A program made the position numbers and the translations under genes. From assembly GCA_902776935.1 (NCBI GenBank), contig CACYRS010000025.1:1-41715 (forward strand): a DNA stretch of 41,715 nucleotides, in the 5' to 3' direction. The notes under the pieces are model-generated. The model saw only the letters and a list, made by a program, of their open reading frames with translations, did not search any database and was not told the DNA's origin. Of this stretch, positions 1-7,457 are shown in pieces (the stretch's first letter is position 1; each line of letters opens with the position of its first letter). Origin of the DNA: an uncultured Prevotellaceae bacterium (GTDB lineage Bacteria > Bacteroidota > Bacteroidia > Bacteroidales > Bacteroidaceae).

Positions 1-31
1 GTTTTTATTCGTTATTCTCAATATTTTTTCG

Positions 32-39
32 TAACTTTG
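32..39 (+). promoter_or_regulatory. Bacteroidota -7 promoter element
   Basis: TAACTTTG matches the TAnnTTTG -7 consensus and lies about 35 bases upstream of the DUF4248 start codon. A T-rich run sits where the -33 element would be. Confidence 0.75.
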
Positions 40-74
40 CAGAAGATAAGAACAAACATTAAAACATAGCAATT

Positions 75-293
75 ATGACCCAGAACAACAACAATGAACC
101 CGCTGTCCGCTCATACGGACGAACCGAACTTGCGACATTCTATTTCCCCAAGATGAACCCCGAGGCAGCCTGGCACAAGTTCCGGTCCTGGCTCGGACTG
201 AACCCTCGTCTGTCGTACCTTTACGCCAAACGTACCCGATCTTTCACACCGGCAGAGGTGTCTCTCATATTCTCTGAGCTCGGTGAGCCGTGA
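75..293 (+). CDS. DUF4248 family protein
   Basis: A 72-residue soluble protein with no signal peptide or membrane segment. The pattern RSYGRTELATFYFP near residue 13, a central aromatic/basic helix region and the C-terminal FTPAEVSLIFSELGEP are characteristic of DUF4248, a Bacteroidales family of unknown function. From family knowledge it is usually found upstream of a VirE/DUF3987-type gene and near HU-like and cell-wall hydrolase genes in small accessory islands. Here an M15 peptidase follows, but the expected large VirE/DUF3987 gene is absent. The ATG follows a good promoter. No function can be assigned beyond the family name. Confidence 0.85.
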   Translation: MTQNNNNEPAVRSYGRTELATFYFPKMNPEAAWHKFRSWLGLNPRLSYLYAKRTRSFTPAEVSLIFSELGEP

Positions 294-344
294 TTCGTGC
301 GCCAGGCTCTTAATTATCAATACTCCTTTTTTATTTTTCGGCTG

Positions 345-374
345 GAGGCTCTTGTCAATCAACAGGAGCCTCTT
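345..374 (+). terminator. Hairpin downstream of DUF4248 gene
   Basis: An 11-bp stem (GAGGCTCTTGT at 345-355 with ACAGGAGCCTC at 362-372, one G-T pair) encloses the loop CAATCA and is followed by only a weak T-run (TTATT). It is placed to end the DUF4248 transcript. It could instead be a structured leader of whatever once followed. Confidence 0.5.
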
Positions 375-443
375 ATTCTGATGTGGCAGAAAACGGGTAA
401 TCGCGTAGTATGGTGTACTAAACACACGAAAAAAATGTTGATC

Positions 444-622
444 TTAGTATTTTAGTGTTTTAGTGATTTTAGTTTTTTTATGTTCCTATAAATCTTGAAA
501 TTTTAATTATACTATAATATAATTATAATTATATTATAGTATATAATATTATATTATACATTTACTAATATACTTGCATACCTATTTTTCCAAAATCACT
601 AAAATACTAAAACACTAAAATC
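444..622. repeat. TTTTAGTG-type blocks flanking an AT palindrome
   Basis: The left block (444-474) contains TTAGTATTTTAGTG followed by TTTTAGTG and ATTTTAG. The right block (590-622) is the reverse complement of a similar string, made of CACTAAAA and TACTAAAA units. The two blocks are therefore inverted arrays of the same 8-9-bp motif in different unit order, about 115 bp apart, with a 36-bp palindrome between them. No coding potential is seen. The arrangement resembles a protein-binding or replication/recombination site, but no function is shown. Confidence 0.7.
508..543. repeat. 36-bp perfect AT-rich palindrome
   Basis: Positions 508-525 are the exact reverse complement of 526-543. The sequence contains only A/T except for one C (512) and one G (539). 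An 18-bp perfect arm with no loop is far beyond chance even in AT-rich DNA. It sits between two inverted TTTTAGTG-type blocks. As RNA it would form a long hairpin; as DNA it could extrude a cruciform. Confidence 0.85.
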
Positions 623-955
623 GTTTATCAGGAAACATAACGCTGTGAAGGCTCGCCGCTGCGAGCCCTCACTAACCAATTAACTAACTAACAAAAAGTA
701 AAACGAAAATGAAAATCTTTATCTAACTAAACGTATGAATCTCTATTTCTTTGATGCAAAGGTACGGTGAAAAACCATCGATTCCAAATATTCCTTCATA
801 TTTTTCCTCAACTACTTGCGACACGCCCTGATTCTCGCGACAAAACCCACACATGCCCTCAATCTCTGTCGCAAACGATGCCCATTTCGCATTTTTCTCT
901 TGTCACACCGTGCCTGTCTCTCTGTGATGCTAACCATTAAATCTATCCTTCTCAT
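623..955. other. Gene-free stretch with remnants
   Basis: No convincing gene is seen. It holds a 7-bp GC-rich hairpin (GGCTCGC 650-656 with GCGAGCC 661-667). It also holds an ATG at 709 that reads only five codons (MKIFI) before a stop, after an A-rich ribosome-binding-type leader, where a VirE/DUF3987 gene would be expected. A minus-strand promoter-like site with no gene lies at 757-764. From 878 the sequence reads in the M15 peptidase frame (MPISHFSL...) until a TAA at 938-940. This looks like a decayed accessory island. Confidence 0.5.
757..764 (-). promoter_or_regulatory. Orphan -7 promoter-like element
   Basis: On the minus strand this reads TACCTTTG, an exact TAnnTTTG match, facing left. 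No minus-strand gene is recognisable between here and the left edge, so it is either a relic or drives a non-coding RNA. Confidence 0.4.
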
Positions 956-1324
956 GTGGCTATCGAGAATCTGAAACGTCTCTGCGGGTGGCTGGAGATG
1001 CTTCGCGAGGTGTGGAACGAGAGATATGGAGAAGGGAATGAGCCTATCATTATCAACTCCGGCTATCGTTCTTGGGAGGTGAATAAGAGAGTAGGGGGCT
1101 CTTCGACCTCGAATCATCTTGTAGGATGTGCGGCGGATATCAAGTGCTTAGGTAAAGAGCAGGCGCTGAGATATGCGGTGATACTGATGGATATCGCTGA
1201 CCAGGCACAAGAGGATTATGATGAGCTGATCATCGAGGTGCGGGGCTCGACAGTGTGGTTTCATTTCGCGGTGCGGCCGAAAGGGAATCGACGAAGGTTG
1301 CTGCTTGATATCAGAAAGAAGTAG
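956..1324 (+). CDS. M15 family D-Ala-D-Ala carboxypeptidase, probably N-terminally broken
   Basis: The protein carries the peptidase M15A zinc site: SGYRSWEVNKRVGG, then SNHLVGCAADI (His and Asp ligands in HxxGxAxD), DELIIEV (catalytic Glu/Asp region) and WFHFAV (third His). Family members cut D-Ala-D-Ala peptide cross-links and are common in prophage or accessory islands. The only start in this frame is a GTG at 956. However, the family similarity continues upstream: the same frame reads PSHVAIENL across the GTG, is stopped by TAA at 938-940, and is open again back to an ATG at 878 (MPISHFSL...). The annotated protein thus lacks its usual N-terminal 20-30 residues. It may be a recent pseudogene, or the stop may be a sequence error. 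A hairpin terminator follows. Confidence 0.7.
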   Translation: MAIENLKRLCGWLEMLREVWNERYGEGNEPIIINSGYRSWEVNKRVGGSSTSNHLVGCAADIKCLGKEQALRYAVILMDIADQAQEDYDELIIEVRGSTVWFHFAVRPKGNRRRLLLDIRKK

Positions 1325-1333
1325 AGTAAAGTA

Positions 1334-1365
1334 GGGGCGGTTCTTCTTATGGAAGTGACCGCCCC
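1334..1365 (+). terminator. Terminator-like hairpin after M15 peptidase gene
   Basis: GGGGCGGT (1334-1341) pairs with ACCGCCCC (1358-1365), with partial pairing inside the loop. It begins 10 bases after the stop codon. The following T-run is short (GTTTC). Confidence 0.6.
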
Positions 1366-1445
1366 GTTTCAGCCACTTGCCAACGGCATACTGGTAGATT
1401 TAAAAATCCACATAAATGGGTATTGCCTGCGAAGGAAAAAAGCAG

Positions 1446-1453
1446 TACCTTTG
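1446..1453 (+). promoter_or_regulatory. -7 promoter element of the M28/TonB operon
   Basis: TACCTTTG, 24 bases upstream of the M28 start codon. The four following genes are separated by only 2, 11 and 3 bases and show no other promoter, so this element probably drives the whole unit to 6086. Confidence 0.8.
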
Positions 1454-1477
1454 CACCGGAAAAATAAAACTGGATTT

Positions 1478-2755
1478 ATGAGAAATAAATATATCTTGGT
1501 GTGTCTGGCTGTCGCATTCGTTCTGCCCTCTCATGCGCAGAGGCAGGATGTGATGAAGCAGACTGTGGATTATCTGGCTTCACAGCAGTTGGGTGGACGA
1601 TTCCCTGCTACTATCGGTGATACCCTCGCATCGGAGTTTATCGTCAACGAGCTGCGTGGCCTGAAGCTCAAGCCTATCATCAAGGGAAAGAAGGATGTTG
1701 CTTACTTTCAGGACTTTACCTATGGTAAGACTAAGGAGCAGGAGCGTACTACCCATAACATCATCGCCGTGCTGCCTGGCAAGGACAAGAAACTGAGATA
1801 TGAGTATGTAGTAGTAGGTTCGCATTACGACCATCTGGGCTTGGGAGGTAAGAACTCCGGTTCGCGTCGTCCCGACACGTTGGGCGTACATCCCGGTGCC
1901 GACGATAACGCCAGTGGCGATGCTGTGGTGTTAGAACTGGCTAAATATTTTAAGAAGGAACGCGCGAAGCGTAGTATCATCTTCGCCTTCTTCGGCGCTG
2001 AGGAACAGGGACTGATAGGCTCGAAGAACTTCCTGGAGTGGATGAAGAAGGATGATGCCAAGCGTATCAACCTCCCTGCCGACAAGAAGGGTATCGTGGC
2101 GATGGTGAACCTCGATATGGTGGGTCGTATGCGCGACAATGCCATGAGTGTATCCGGTACAGGCACGAGTTCTGAGTTCAAGGCGATGGCTGAGGCAGCC
2201 GCTGAGCAGACGAAACTAAATATCTCGTGTACCCCCGACGGCTATGGTCCCAGCGATCATGCCTCGTTTGTGGCTCAGGAGATACCGGTGCTCTTCCTCA
2301 CCACGGGCGGACACATGGAGTATCACACGCCCGACGATGTGCCCTCGACGCTGAATTACGATGGTATGCAGCAGACGCTTGATTTCGCGAAGACGCTTAT
2401 CGCGAAGATTGCCAATATGCCTACGACTCCTGATTATATTAGTGTGCCGAGCACCAACAAGATGAAGCACGGAAAGTTTAAGGTGACGTTAGGCTTGATG
2501 CCCGACGTGATGGGAGCCAGTCGTATTCCCGGTCTTCGTGCCGATATCGTGGTGGCTGGAAAGTCGGCCCACAATGCCGGTATCCGCAGTGGGGATATCA
2601 TCCAGGAGATAGACGGTAAGCCCGTAACGAATATGGATGACTATATGCAGCGTCTGTCGGAACTCGAGCCCGACACTACAGTCCCCGTGAAGGTGCTTAG
2701 AGATGAAAAGACATTAACATTCCAGGTTCACCTGGTGGGAAAGGTAAAAAAGTAA
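1478..2755 (+). CDS. M28 family zinc aminopeptidase with C-terminal PDZ domain
   Basis: A secreted peptidase of 425 residues. The start chosen is ATG 1478, which gives a clean signal peptide (MRNKYILVCLAVAFVLPSHAQ) and lies just after the promoter; an in-frame ATG at 1349 lies upstream of the promoter. The M28 co-catalytic zinc site is visible in order: HYDHLGL, PGADDNASGD, GAEEQGLIGS (catalytic Glu and ligand Glu), NLDMVGR and DHASF. The last 90 residues form a PDZ domain (AGIRSGDIIQEIDGKPV). Such enzymes trim N-terminal residues from peptides in the periplasm or at the surface. It is the first gene of an operon ending in a TonB-dependent receptor, which suggests it processes a peptide-bound nutrient, though this is inference. 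Confidence 0.9.
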   Translation: MRNKYILVCLAVAFVLPSHAQRQDVMKQTVDYLASQQLGGRFPATIGDTLASEFIVNELRGLKLKPIIKGKKDVAYFQDFTYGKTKEQERTTHNIIAVLPGKDKKLRYEYVVVGSHYDHLGLGGKNSGSRRPDTLGVHPGADDNASGDAVVLELAKYFKKERAKRSIIFAFFGAEEQGLIGSKNFLEWMKKDDAKRINLPADKKGIVAMVNLDMVGRMRDNAMSVSGTGTSSEFKAMAEAAAEQTKLNISCTPDGYGPSDHASFVAQEIPVLFLTTGGHMEYHTPDDVPSTLNYDGMQQTLDFAKTLIAKIANMPTTPDYISVPSTNKMKHGKFKVTLGLMPDVMGASRIPGLRADIVVAGKSAHNAGIRSGDIIQEIDGKPVTNMDDYMQRLSELEPDTTVPVKVLRDEKTLTFQVHLVGKVKK

Positions 2756-2757
2756 AA

Positions 2758-3540
2758 ATGAAGAAAATAGGCTATTGGATGGTGGCCATCGGCATCACTC
2801 TGTCGCTGAGCATATATCAGCGTATGACGGGCCCCACGCATCCACAAAAGGTAGATATTGAACTCAATGGTGAAGACTATCGGGTGAAGCTGCCCAGAAG
2901 TGGGGTGCAGAAGGATGAAGTGATCAGTCTGAAGGATTTGCCATCCGACGTTAAGGCACAGATTCACTACCGCCGTTATCCTACAGCAGAGGCCTACACA
3001 ACGGTGGACTTCGTTTGGACTGATAACGCGTGGCAGGCCGCTCTGCCCGTACAGCCCGTAGCAGGGAAACTCGAGTATTATATAACCGTCAACGGCAAAG
3101 ACTATCTGAAGGATGAGCCCGTGATAATCCGTTTCCGCAACGATGTGCCGGCATATATCCTGATTCCGCATATCCTGCTGATGTTCGGTGCTATGCTCTT
3201 TGCGGTCTATGCCCTTATGATGGTGACGATGCGCATGGATTACACCAAGTGGCTGAAGATTACGGTGCTGACATTGTTTGTGGGTGGATTCGTATTTGGC
3301 CCACTCGTTCAGCATGCTGCCTTCGGGCCCTGGTGGACAGGATTCCCATACGGTACGGACCTTACGGACAATAAGACCCTTATCTCCTTCCTCTTCTTCC
3401 TGGCAGCCCTTGCTACCTTGAAGTGGAAGTACAACAAGTGGCTGGTCTGTCTGGCTGTATTGATGATGATAGCCGTCTTCACAATTCCTCACAGCGCCTA
3501 CGGATCGGAATATGATTATACAACACAACAATTAAAATAA
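2758..3540 (+). CDS. Polytopic membrane protein with extracytoplasmic beta domain
   Basis: A 260-residue protein I cannot name. It has an N-terminal signal/anchor (residues 5-20), then about 110 hydrophilic residues with a beta-sandwich look (VKAQIHYRRYPTAEAYTTV, LEYYITVNGKDYL), then four hydrophobic helices (about 134-156, 166-186, 205-221 and 224-243). The loop before the third helix carries FGPWWTGFPYG-DLTDNKT, a conspicuous Trp/Gly/Asp motif that would face the periplasm and may bind a ligand. It starts 2 bases after the M28 stop, so the two genes are translationally coupled. The Shine-Dalgarno region is an AGGTAAAAAAGTAAAA repeat also seen at other junctions here. Role unknown; context suggests uptake or processing with the TonB receptor. 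Confidence 0.75.
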   Translation: MKKIGYWMVAIGITLSLSIYQRMTGPTHPQKVDIELNGEDYRVKLPRSGVQKDEVISLKDLPSDVKAQIHYRRYPTAEAYTTVDFVWTDNAWQAALPVQPVAGKLEYYITVNGKDYLKDEPVIIRFRNDVPAYILIPHILLMFGAMLFAVYALMMVTMRMDYTKWLKITVLTLFVGGFVFGPLVQHAAFGPWWTGFPYGTDLTDNKTLISFLFFLAALATLKWKYNKWLVCLAVLMMIAVFTIPHSAYGSEYDYTTQQLK

Positions 3541-3551
3541 AAAGGTAAAAA

Positions 3552-4040
3552 ATGAAAATCAAGAGTTTTATGACAATGATGATGGCCGCAATGGCCTTCA
3601 TGTTTGGGATGAGTTCATGTAGCAGTAGTAATGATGATGCCCCCGAGGCACCTGTCGCTAATCAGGTAATAGGTTCTTATACTGGCAATGAGGTTCTCAC
3701 GGTGATGGGAGAGGACGATGAAAGTACCGAGACATTTGAGTTTACCAAGGCTACAGATGTATCAGTCGACGTGACCCTTCCCAAATACGGTGAAGGCATG
3801 ATGACTGTCCCGGCACTTCCTGTGAAGGGTATCATGCTGACCAAGAGTGGCAATACCATTACAGGCAAACTTGCAAAATACGAGGGTGTTGTGACTAATG
3901 CCGATGGTTCTGAGAAGGCTTATACCGTTAGTGACGTCACCGTCATTTTCAACGAAAAGACTGTTGTTATGACGTTTACACAGAAGTACGGCAATATGCC
4001 ATTTGCTTTTGAAGGACAGTTTACAGGTACCAGAAAGTAA
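3552..4040 (+). CDS. Calycin-like beta-barrel lipoprotein
   Basis: A 162-residue lipoprotein. The signal peptide ends in a lipobox-like MSSC near residue 23, followed by SSSNDD, a common lipoprotein start in Bacteroidales. The remainder is beta-rich (VIGSYTGNEVLTVM, VDVTLPKYGEGMMTVPALPVKGIML, VTVIFNEKTVVMTFTQKYG, FEGQFTG). It resembles the putative calycin-like domain family (PF13944 type) often encoded beside TonB-dependent receptors. It lies 11 bases after the membrane protein and 3 bases before the receptor gene. By analogy it could be a surface ligand-binding partner of the receptor. The family call is from recalled pattern, not from a search. Confidence 0.7.
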   Translation: MKIKSFMTMMMAAMAFMFGMSSCSSSNDDAPEAPVANQVIGSYTGNEVLTVMGEDDESTETFEFTKATDVSVDVTLPKYGEGMMTVPALPVKGIMLTKSGNTITGKLAKYEGVVTNADGSEKAYTVSDVTVIFNEKTVVMTFTQKYGNMPFAFEGQFTGTRK

Positions 4041-4043
4041 GTC

Positions 4044-6086
4044 GTGACAAGAAAGTTGTTGATAAAATTATTATATGTTCTTTTGGCTGGCATAGCATTG
4101 TCTGTGCCAGCTATTAGTATCTCTGCACAGACTAAACACAAGACTGCCCTCCGCGACTCGGTAGAGTTGGACCAGATTGTTGTTACTGCCTCGCATACAC
4201 CTAAGGCGCTGAAGGATGCTCCTGTGGTGACGCGTCTTATAACCCTCCGCGACATAAAGATTGTAGATGCTACAAATATTCAGGACATGCTCACTCAGGA
4301 GATACCTGGACTGGAGTTCGGTTTTGCAATGAGCCAGGAGACATCGCTTAACATGAGCGGTTTTGGTGGGAATTCGGTCCTGTTCCTCGTTGATGGTGAA
4401 CGTATGGCTGGAGAAACGATGGACAACGTGGACTACAGTCGTATGAACCTCGACAACGTAGGTCGTATTGAGATTGTGAAGGGCGCATCGTCGGCTCTCT
4501 ATGGCTCGAATGCCGTAGGAGGTGTGGTAAACATCATCAGTCGTGAGAATCTAGAGCCTTGGACCGCTAATGCCAACTCCCGATACAGCTCCTTTGGCCA
4601 TGAATGGAGAAACGGAGCCAGTTTCTCGTTTAATACGAAGAAATGGAACTCGCAGACCAGTTTCCAGCATACGAAGATTGACCCTATCGACCTCCCCAAA
4701 CCATTCTCCTCAGAAGAGATAGCTATGGAACTGTTGAAGAAGGCCCAGGGACTGCCTTACGATGAACGGGTGCTCAACGATGATACCAACCTGAGCCGGC
4801 TGTACGGACAGAAGACGTATAACGTGAAGGAACGTCTTACGTATCGGGCTACCGATAATCTGACACTTGTCGGAAGGGCGGCCTATTTCTTCCGCACCAG
4901 CGAGCGAGATACATACAACTATCATTTCAATGGCTATAGCGCAGGACTGAAGGGACGGTATGCGTGGGATGGGGGACGGAGTCTCGAACTCTCGTATGCC
5001 TACGACCAGTATGATAAGGCCAACTTCCAACCAGACGGACGACGCACCCATGATCACGACTACAGCAATCGCCAGCATGTGGTACACGCTCTCTACCATC
5101 ATGCCTTCGGCAAGAACAGTCTGATACTCGGTGCCGACTATATGAACGACTATCTCTCCACATACCAGTTTATTGAGAATGTGAGCCACTCACAGAACAA
5201 TATCGACGGTTTCGCACAGTTCGACTGGAACATCACCGAAAGGCTTAATGTGATGGGAAGCGTGAGATACGACTATTTCTCTGCCTCTGCGCATAAGGCC
5301 TTCACAGAGCGTATGGCCGTAGTGTATAAACTGCCTTGGGTGACTCTCAGAGCCAACTACGCCAGCGGATTCAGAGCTCCTACACTCAAGGAGATGTATA
5401 TGCACTTCGATATGGGTAATATGGGGTATATGCTTATCGGCAATCCTGACCTTAAGCCCGAGAGAAGTCATAACTTCAATGTGGCCCTCGAGAGAATCAA
5501 CCGCATAAGGAAGGGGGGAATACTCGACGGAGTGTACACCTTCACACTCATGGGATCATGTAACATCTTCGACAAACGTATCACCACCATCGCCTATGAT
5601 TACAAAGACGAGCGTACCCACGAGACGTTGCCGGGAGCACTGTACTTCAATCAGGACGGTATCACGGTATGGGGCGTTGACGTGAGTCTTGGACATGCGT
5701 TGGACTGTGGACTGACACTGAAGCTGAACTATTCGTGGATGCACGAGAAAGGCAATGTGGCATACTCGGATTTCAACCAGCCGCGTAATCACTCGATGAC
5801 CTGGCGCATAGGATATAACCACCGGTTCTCGCGATTCTATGCCCTCGATGCTGCACTCTCAGGACGTAGCCTGGGTAAGCCGCAGTCAGGACGTAAGGAT
5901 GTGGATCAGGGATATACGATATGGAAGCTGATGCTCCAGCATCATCTGTGGAATGGTATCAATGTGAATACGGCCATCGACAACATCTTCAATTACAAGC
6001 CGAAGGGATATTACTATACGTCGCCATTAACCACTGGTACTGCTTTCAGTATAGGCTTTTCTGTAGATTTGGATAAAATGTTATGA
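4044..6086 (+). CDS. TonB-dependent outer-membrane receptor
   Basis: A 680-residue receptor with a signal peptide (to about residue 29), a plug domain and a 22-strand barrel. The TonB box region is VELDQIVVTA. The plug signature VDGERMAGE...NVGRIEIVKGASSALYGSNAVGGVVNI is complete. The barrel has the SGFRAPTLKEMY...GNPDLKPE motif common to heme and siderophore receptors. Translation starts at a GTG 3 bases after the lipoprotein stop; no ATG fits the signal peptide better. There is no SusC-type N-terminal extension and no SusD partner, so this is a classical iron, heme or cobalamin type receptor rather than a glycan importer. The exact substrate cannot be read from sequence. It is the last gene of the operon beginning at 1478. 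Confidence 0.88.
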   Translation: MTRKLLIKLLYVLLAGIALSVPAISISAQTKHKTALRDSVELDQIVVTASHTPKALKDAPVVTRLITLRDIKIVDATNIQDMLTQEIPGLEFGFAMSQETSLNMSGFGGNSVLFLVDGERMAGETMDNVDYSRMNLDNVGRIEIVKGASSALYGSNAVGGVVNIISRENLEPWTANANSRYSSFGHEWRNGASFSFNTKKWNSQTSFQHTKIDPIDLPKPFSSEEIAMELLKKAQGLPYDERVLNDDTNLSRLYGQKTYNVKERLTYRATDNLTLVGRAAYFFRTSERDTYNYHFNGYSAGLKGRYAWDGGRSLELSYAYDQYDKANFQPDGRRTHDHDYSNRQHVVHALYHHAFGKNSLILGADYMNDYLSTYQFIENVSHSQNNIDGFAQFDWNITERLNVMGSVRYDYFSASAHKAFTERMAVVYKLPWVTLRANYASGFRAPTLKEMYMHFDMGNMGYMLIGNPDLKPERSHNFNVALERINRIRKGGILDGVYTFTLMGSCNIFDKRITTIAYDYKDERTHETLPGALYFNQDGITVWGVDVSLGHALDCGLTLKLNYSWMHEKGNVAYSDFNQPRNHSMTWRIGYNHRFSRFYALDAALSGRSLGKPQSGRKDVDQGYTIWKLMLQHHLWNGINVNTAIDNIFNYKPKGYYYTSPLTTGTAFSIGFSVDLDKML

Positions 6087-6115
6087 AATTGTTTGGCGAT
6101 TTCGTGAAAAAACGT

Positions 6116-6123
6116 TATCTTTG
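6116..6123 (+). promoter_or_regulatory. -7 promoter element of the DUF4421 gene
   Basis: TATCTTTG with a TTTG -33-type element at 6092-6095, spaced 20 bases, and a start codon 18 bases downstream. Confidence 0.8.
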
Positions 6124-6140
6124 CAGAAAAATTATAAATT

Positions 6141-7349
6141 ATGAAGAAACTCGCTACATTATTACTAACCCTGATGCCACTATACGCTGCGGCTCAGGAT
6201 CTCGCTGTTACTCTGCCAATTCCTTCTGGAACTAACAAGGGCATATTGTCTGTTGCTGCCGATGGGGCCAAGGGAAAACCCACGCTGCTGCAACCCATAT
6301 TCTTTCTTAAGACGCTGATTGACTCATCGGCAGTGTCTTCGATTGACCGCAATTGGATAGAACAGCCGAAACAACAACTGGCCATAGAGGCGAGAACCAC
6401 CTTTAATCAGTCGAGACTGAAGATGGAGACAACATGGGAAGAGGATAATTTCACTATGGTATCGAAGAGTAACAATGGTTTCTCTACCTCGGCAGGTCTG
6501 TGGTTAGGATATCGTGGTTATGGTCTCGGATTTTCTAAGGAGTTGGGCAATACCACCGGTTCTACGTTCTCTTTCGGAGCTATGGGAGGCAGATTTGGCC
6601 TGAACCTGCGCATAAGCAGCTATAAGAGCGATATGCCCGACATTTATTTCAATGGGGAACAGGTTTCTGGACGTAATATAAGCGACGATCGTCTGGATGA
6701 CCCGATCAATGTGAGAAATTTCTTCCTCGATGGATATTACATGCTAAATGGCAAGCATTTTTCATACTCTGCTGCTTATGATAATTCGCTCATTCAGAGA
6801 CGTTCGGCAGGATCGGTAGTCATAGGAGGAATGTACTTTCACAGCCGCGTTGACTACAGTGCTGATTCAAACTGGTTGCTGACGGCTCTGATGAAAGACG
6901 TGGGAATGGTGAAGTTTACACAGGGTAGCATCGGAATGGGATATGCCTATAACTGGGTGCCAGCCAGGGGATTGCTCGTAAATGCTATGGCTATGCCGAT
7001 GTTCACATTCTATAACCGCACAACAAAGTACCTGTATGACTTTGCAATGATTGATCCTAATGGAAAGATTATTGATGAGGAATATTTGGCAGGTTTAGAT
7101 GAAGGCGAATATTACGATATATTGTTTGATCCGAAAACAAAGATATCAGCGGTAAACGAGAGGGAAGAGAAGACAGGCAACAAACCCAAGTTTAACTTTG
7201 ATATGCGCTTGTGTGTAACCTATAACTGGGATCGCTGGTATGTACGTGCCTACGGACATTTCAATTTGTTCCGCTATGGTAGCGACCTCGTTTCAGGACG
7301 AATGACAGACTGGACTGCTTATGCAGCGCTGGGATTCAGATTCTGGTAA
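6141..7349 (+). CDS. DUF4421 family outer-membrane protein
   Basis: A 402-residue secreted protein with a signal peptide (MKKLATLLLTLMPLYAAAQ). The sequence is rich in alternating aromatic/polar beta strands and ends in LGFRFW, a C-terminal aromatic suitable for outer-membrane barrel insertion. The run FFLDGYYMLNGKHFSYSAAYDNSLIQRRSAGSVVIGG is typical of DUF4421, a Bacteroidetes family of unknown function. It has its own promoter and shares a bidirectional terminator with the converging gene, so it is probably monocistronic. Confidence 0.75.
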   Translation: MKKLATLLLTLMPLYAAAQDLAVTLPIPSGTNKGILSVAADGAKGKPTLLQPIFFLKTLIDSSAVSSIDRNWIEQPKQQLAIEARTTFNQSRLKMETTWEEDNFTMVSKSNNGFSTSAGLWLGYRGYGLGFSKELGNTTGSTFSFGAMGGRFGLNLRISSYKSDMPDIYFNGEQVSGRNISDDRLDDPINVRNFFLDGYYMLNGKHFSYSAAYDNSLIQRRSAGSVVIGGMYFHSRVDYSADSNWLLTALMKDVGMVKFTQGSIGMGYAYNWVPARGLLVNAMAMPMFTFYNRTTKYLYDFAMIDPNGKIIDEEYLAGLDEGEYYDILFDPKTKISAVNEREEKTGNKPKFNFDMRLCVTYNWDRWYVRAYGHFNLFRYGSDLVSGRMTDWTAYAALGFRFW

Positions 7350-7388
7350 GAATTGAAGGATTAGGAGCCTCGGGCTTATAAAAAGAAT

Positions 7389-7423
7389 ATCGCCACAGAA
7401 CGGAAGATTCCGCCTGTGGCGAT
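7389..7423. terminator. Bidirectional terminator between convergent genes
   Basis: ATCGCCACAG (7389-7398) pairs with CTGTGGCGAT (7414-7423), with a further CGGA/TCCG stem inside the loop. It lies between the ends of the 6141 gene (plus) and the 7458 gene (minus). Confidence 0.75.
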
Positions 7424-7457
7424 TAAGTTTACATTGTTTTGGTATCAAATATAAACT

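Noticed and set aside
111-425. Minus-strand 104-codon open frame opposite DUF4248
   Set aside because: The plus-strand frame is a recognisable family with its own promoter, and the minus frame is composition-driven.
1349-1477. N-terminal extension of the M28 peptidase from ATG 1349
   Set aside because: The extension begins in the preceding terminator hairpin, crosses the promoter and would hide the signal peptide; ATG 1478 is the better start.
2728-3531. Long open frame (267 codons) antisense to the membrane protein gene
   Set aside because: The plus-strand protein has an operon context, a ribosome-binding region and clear membrane helices. The antisense product is Cys/His-rich noise with no start signals.
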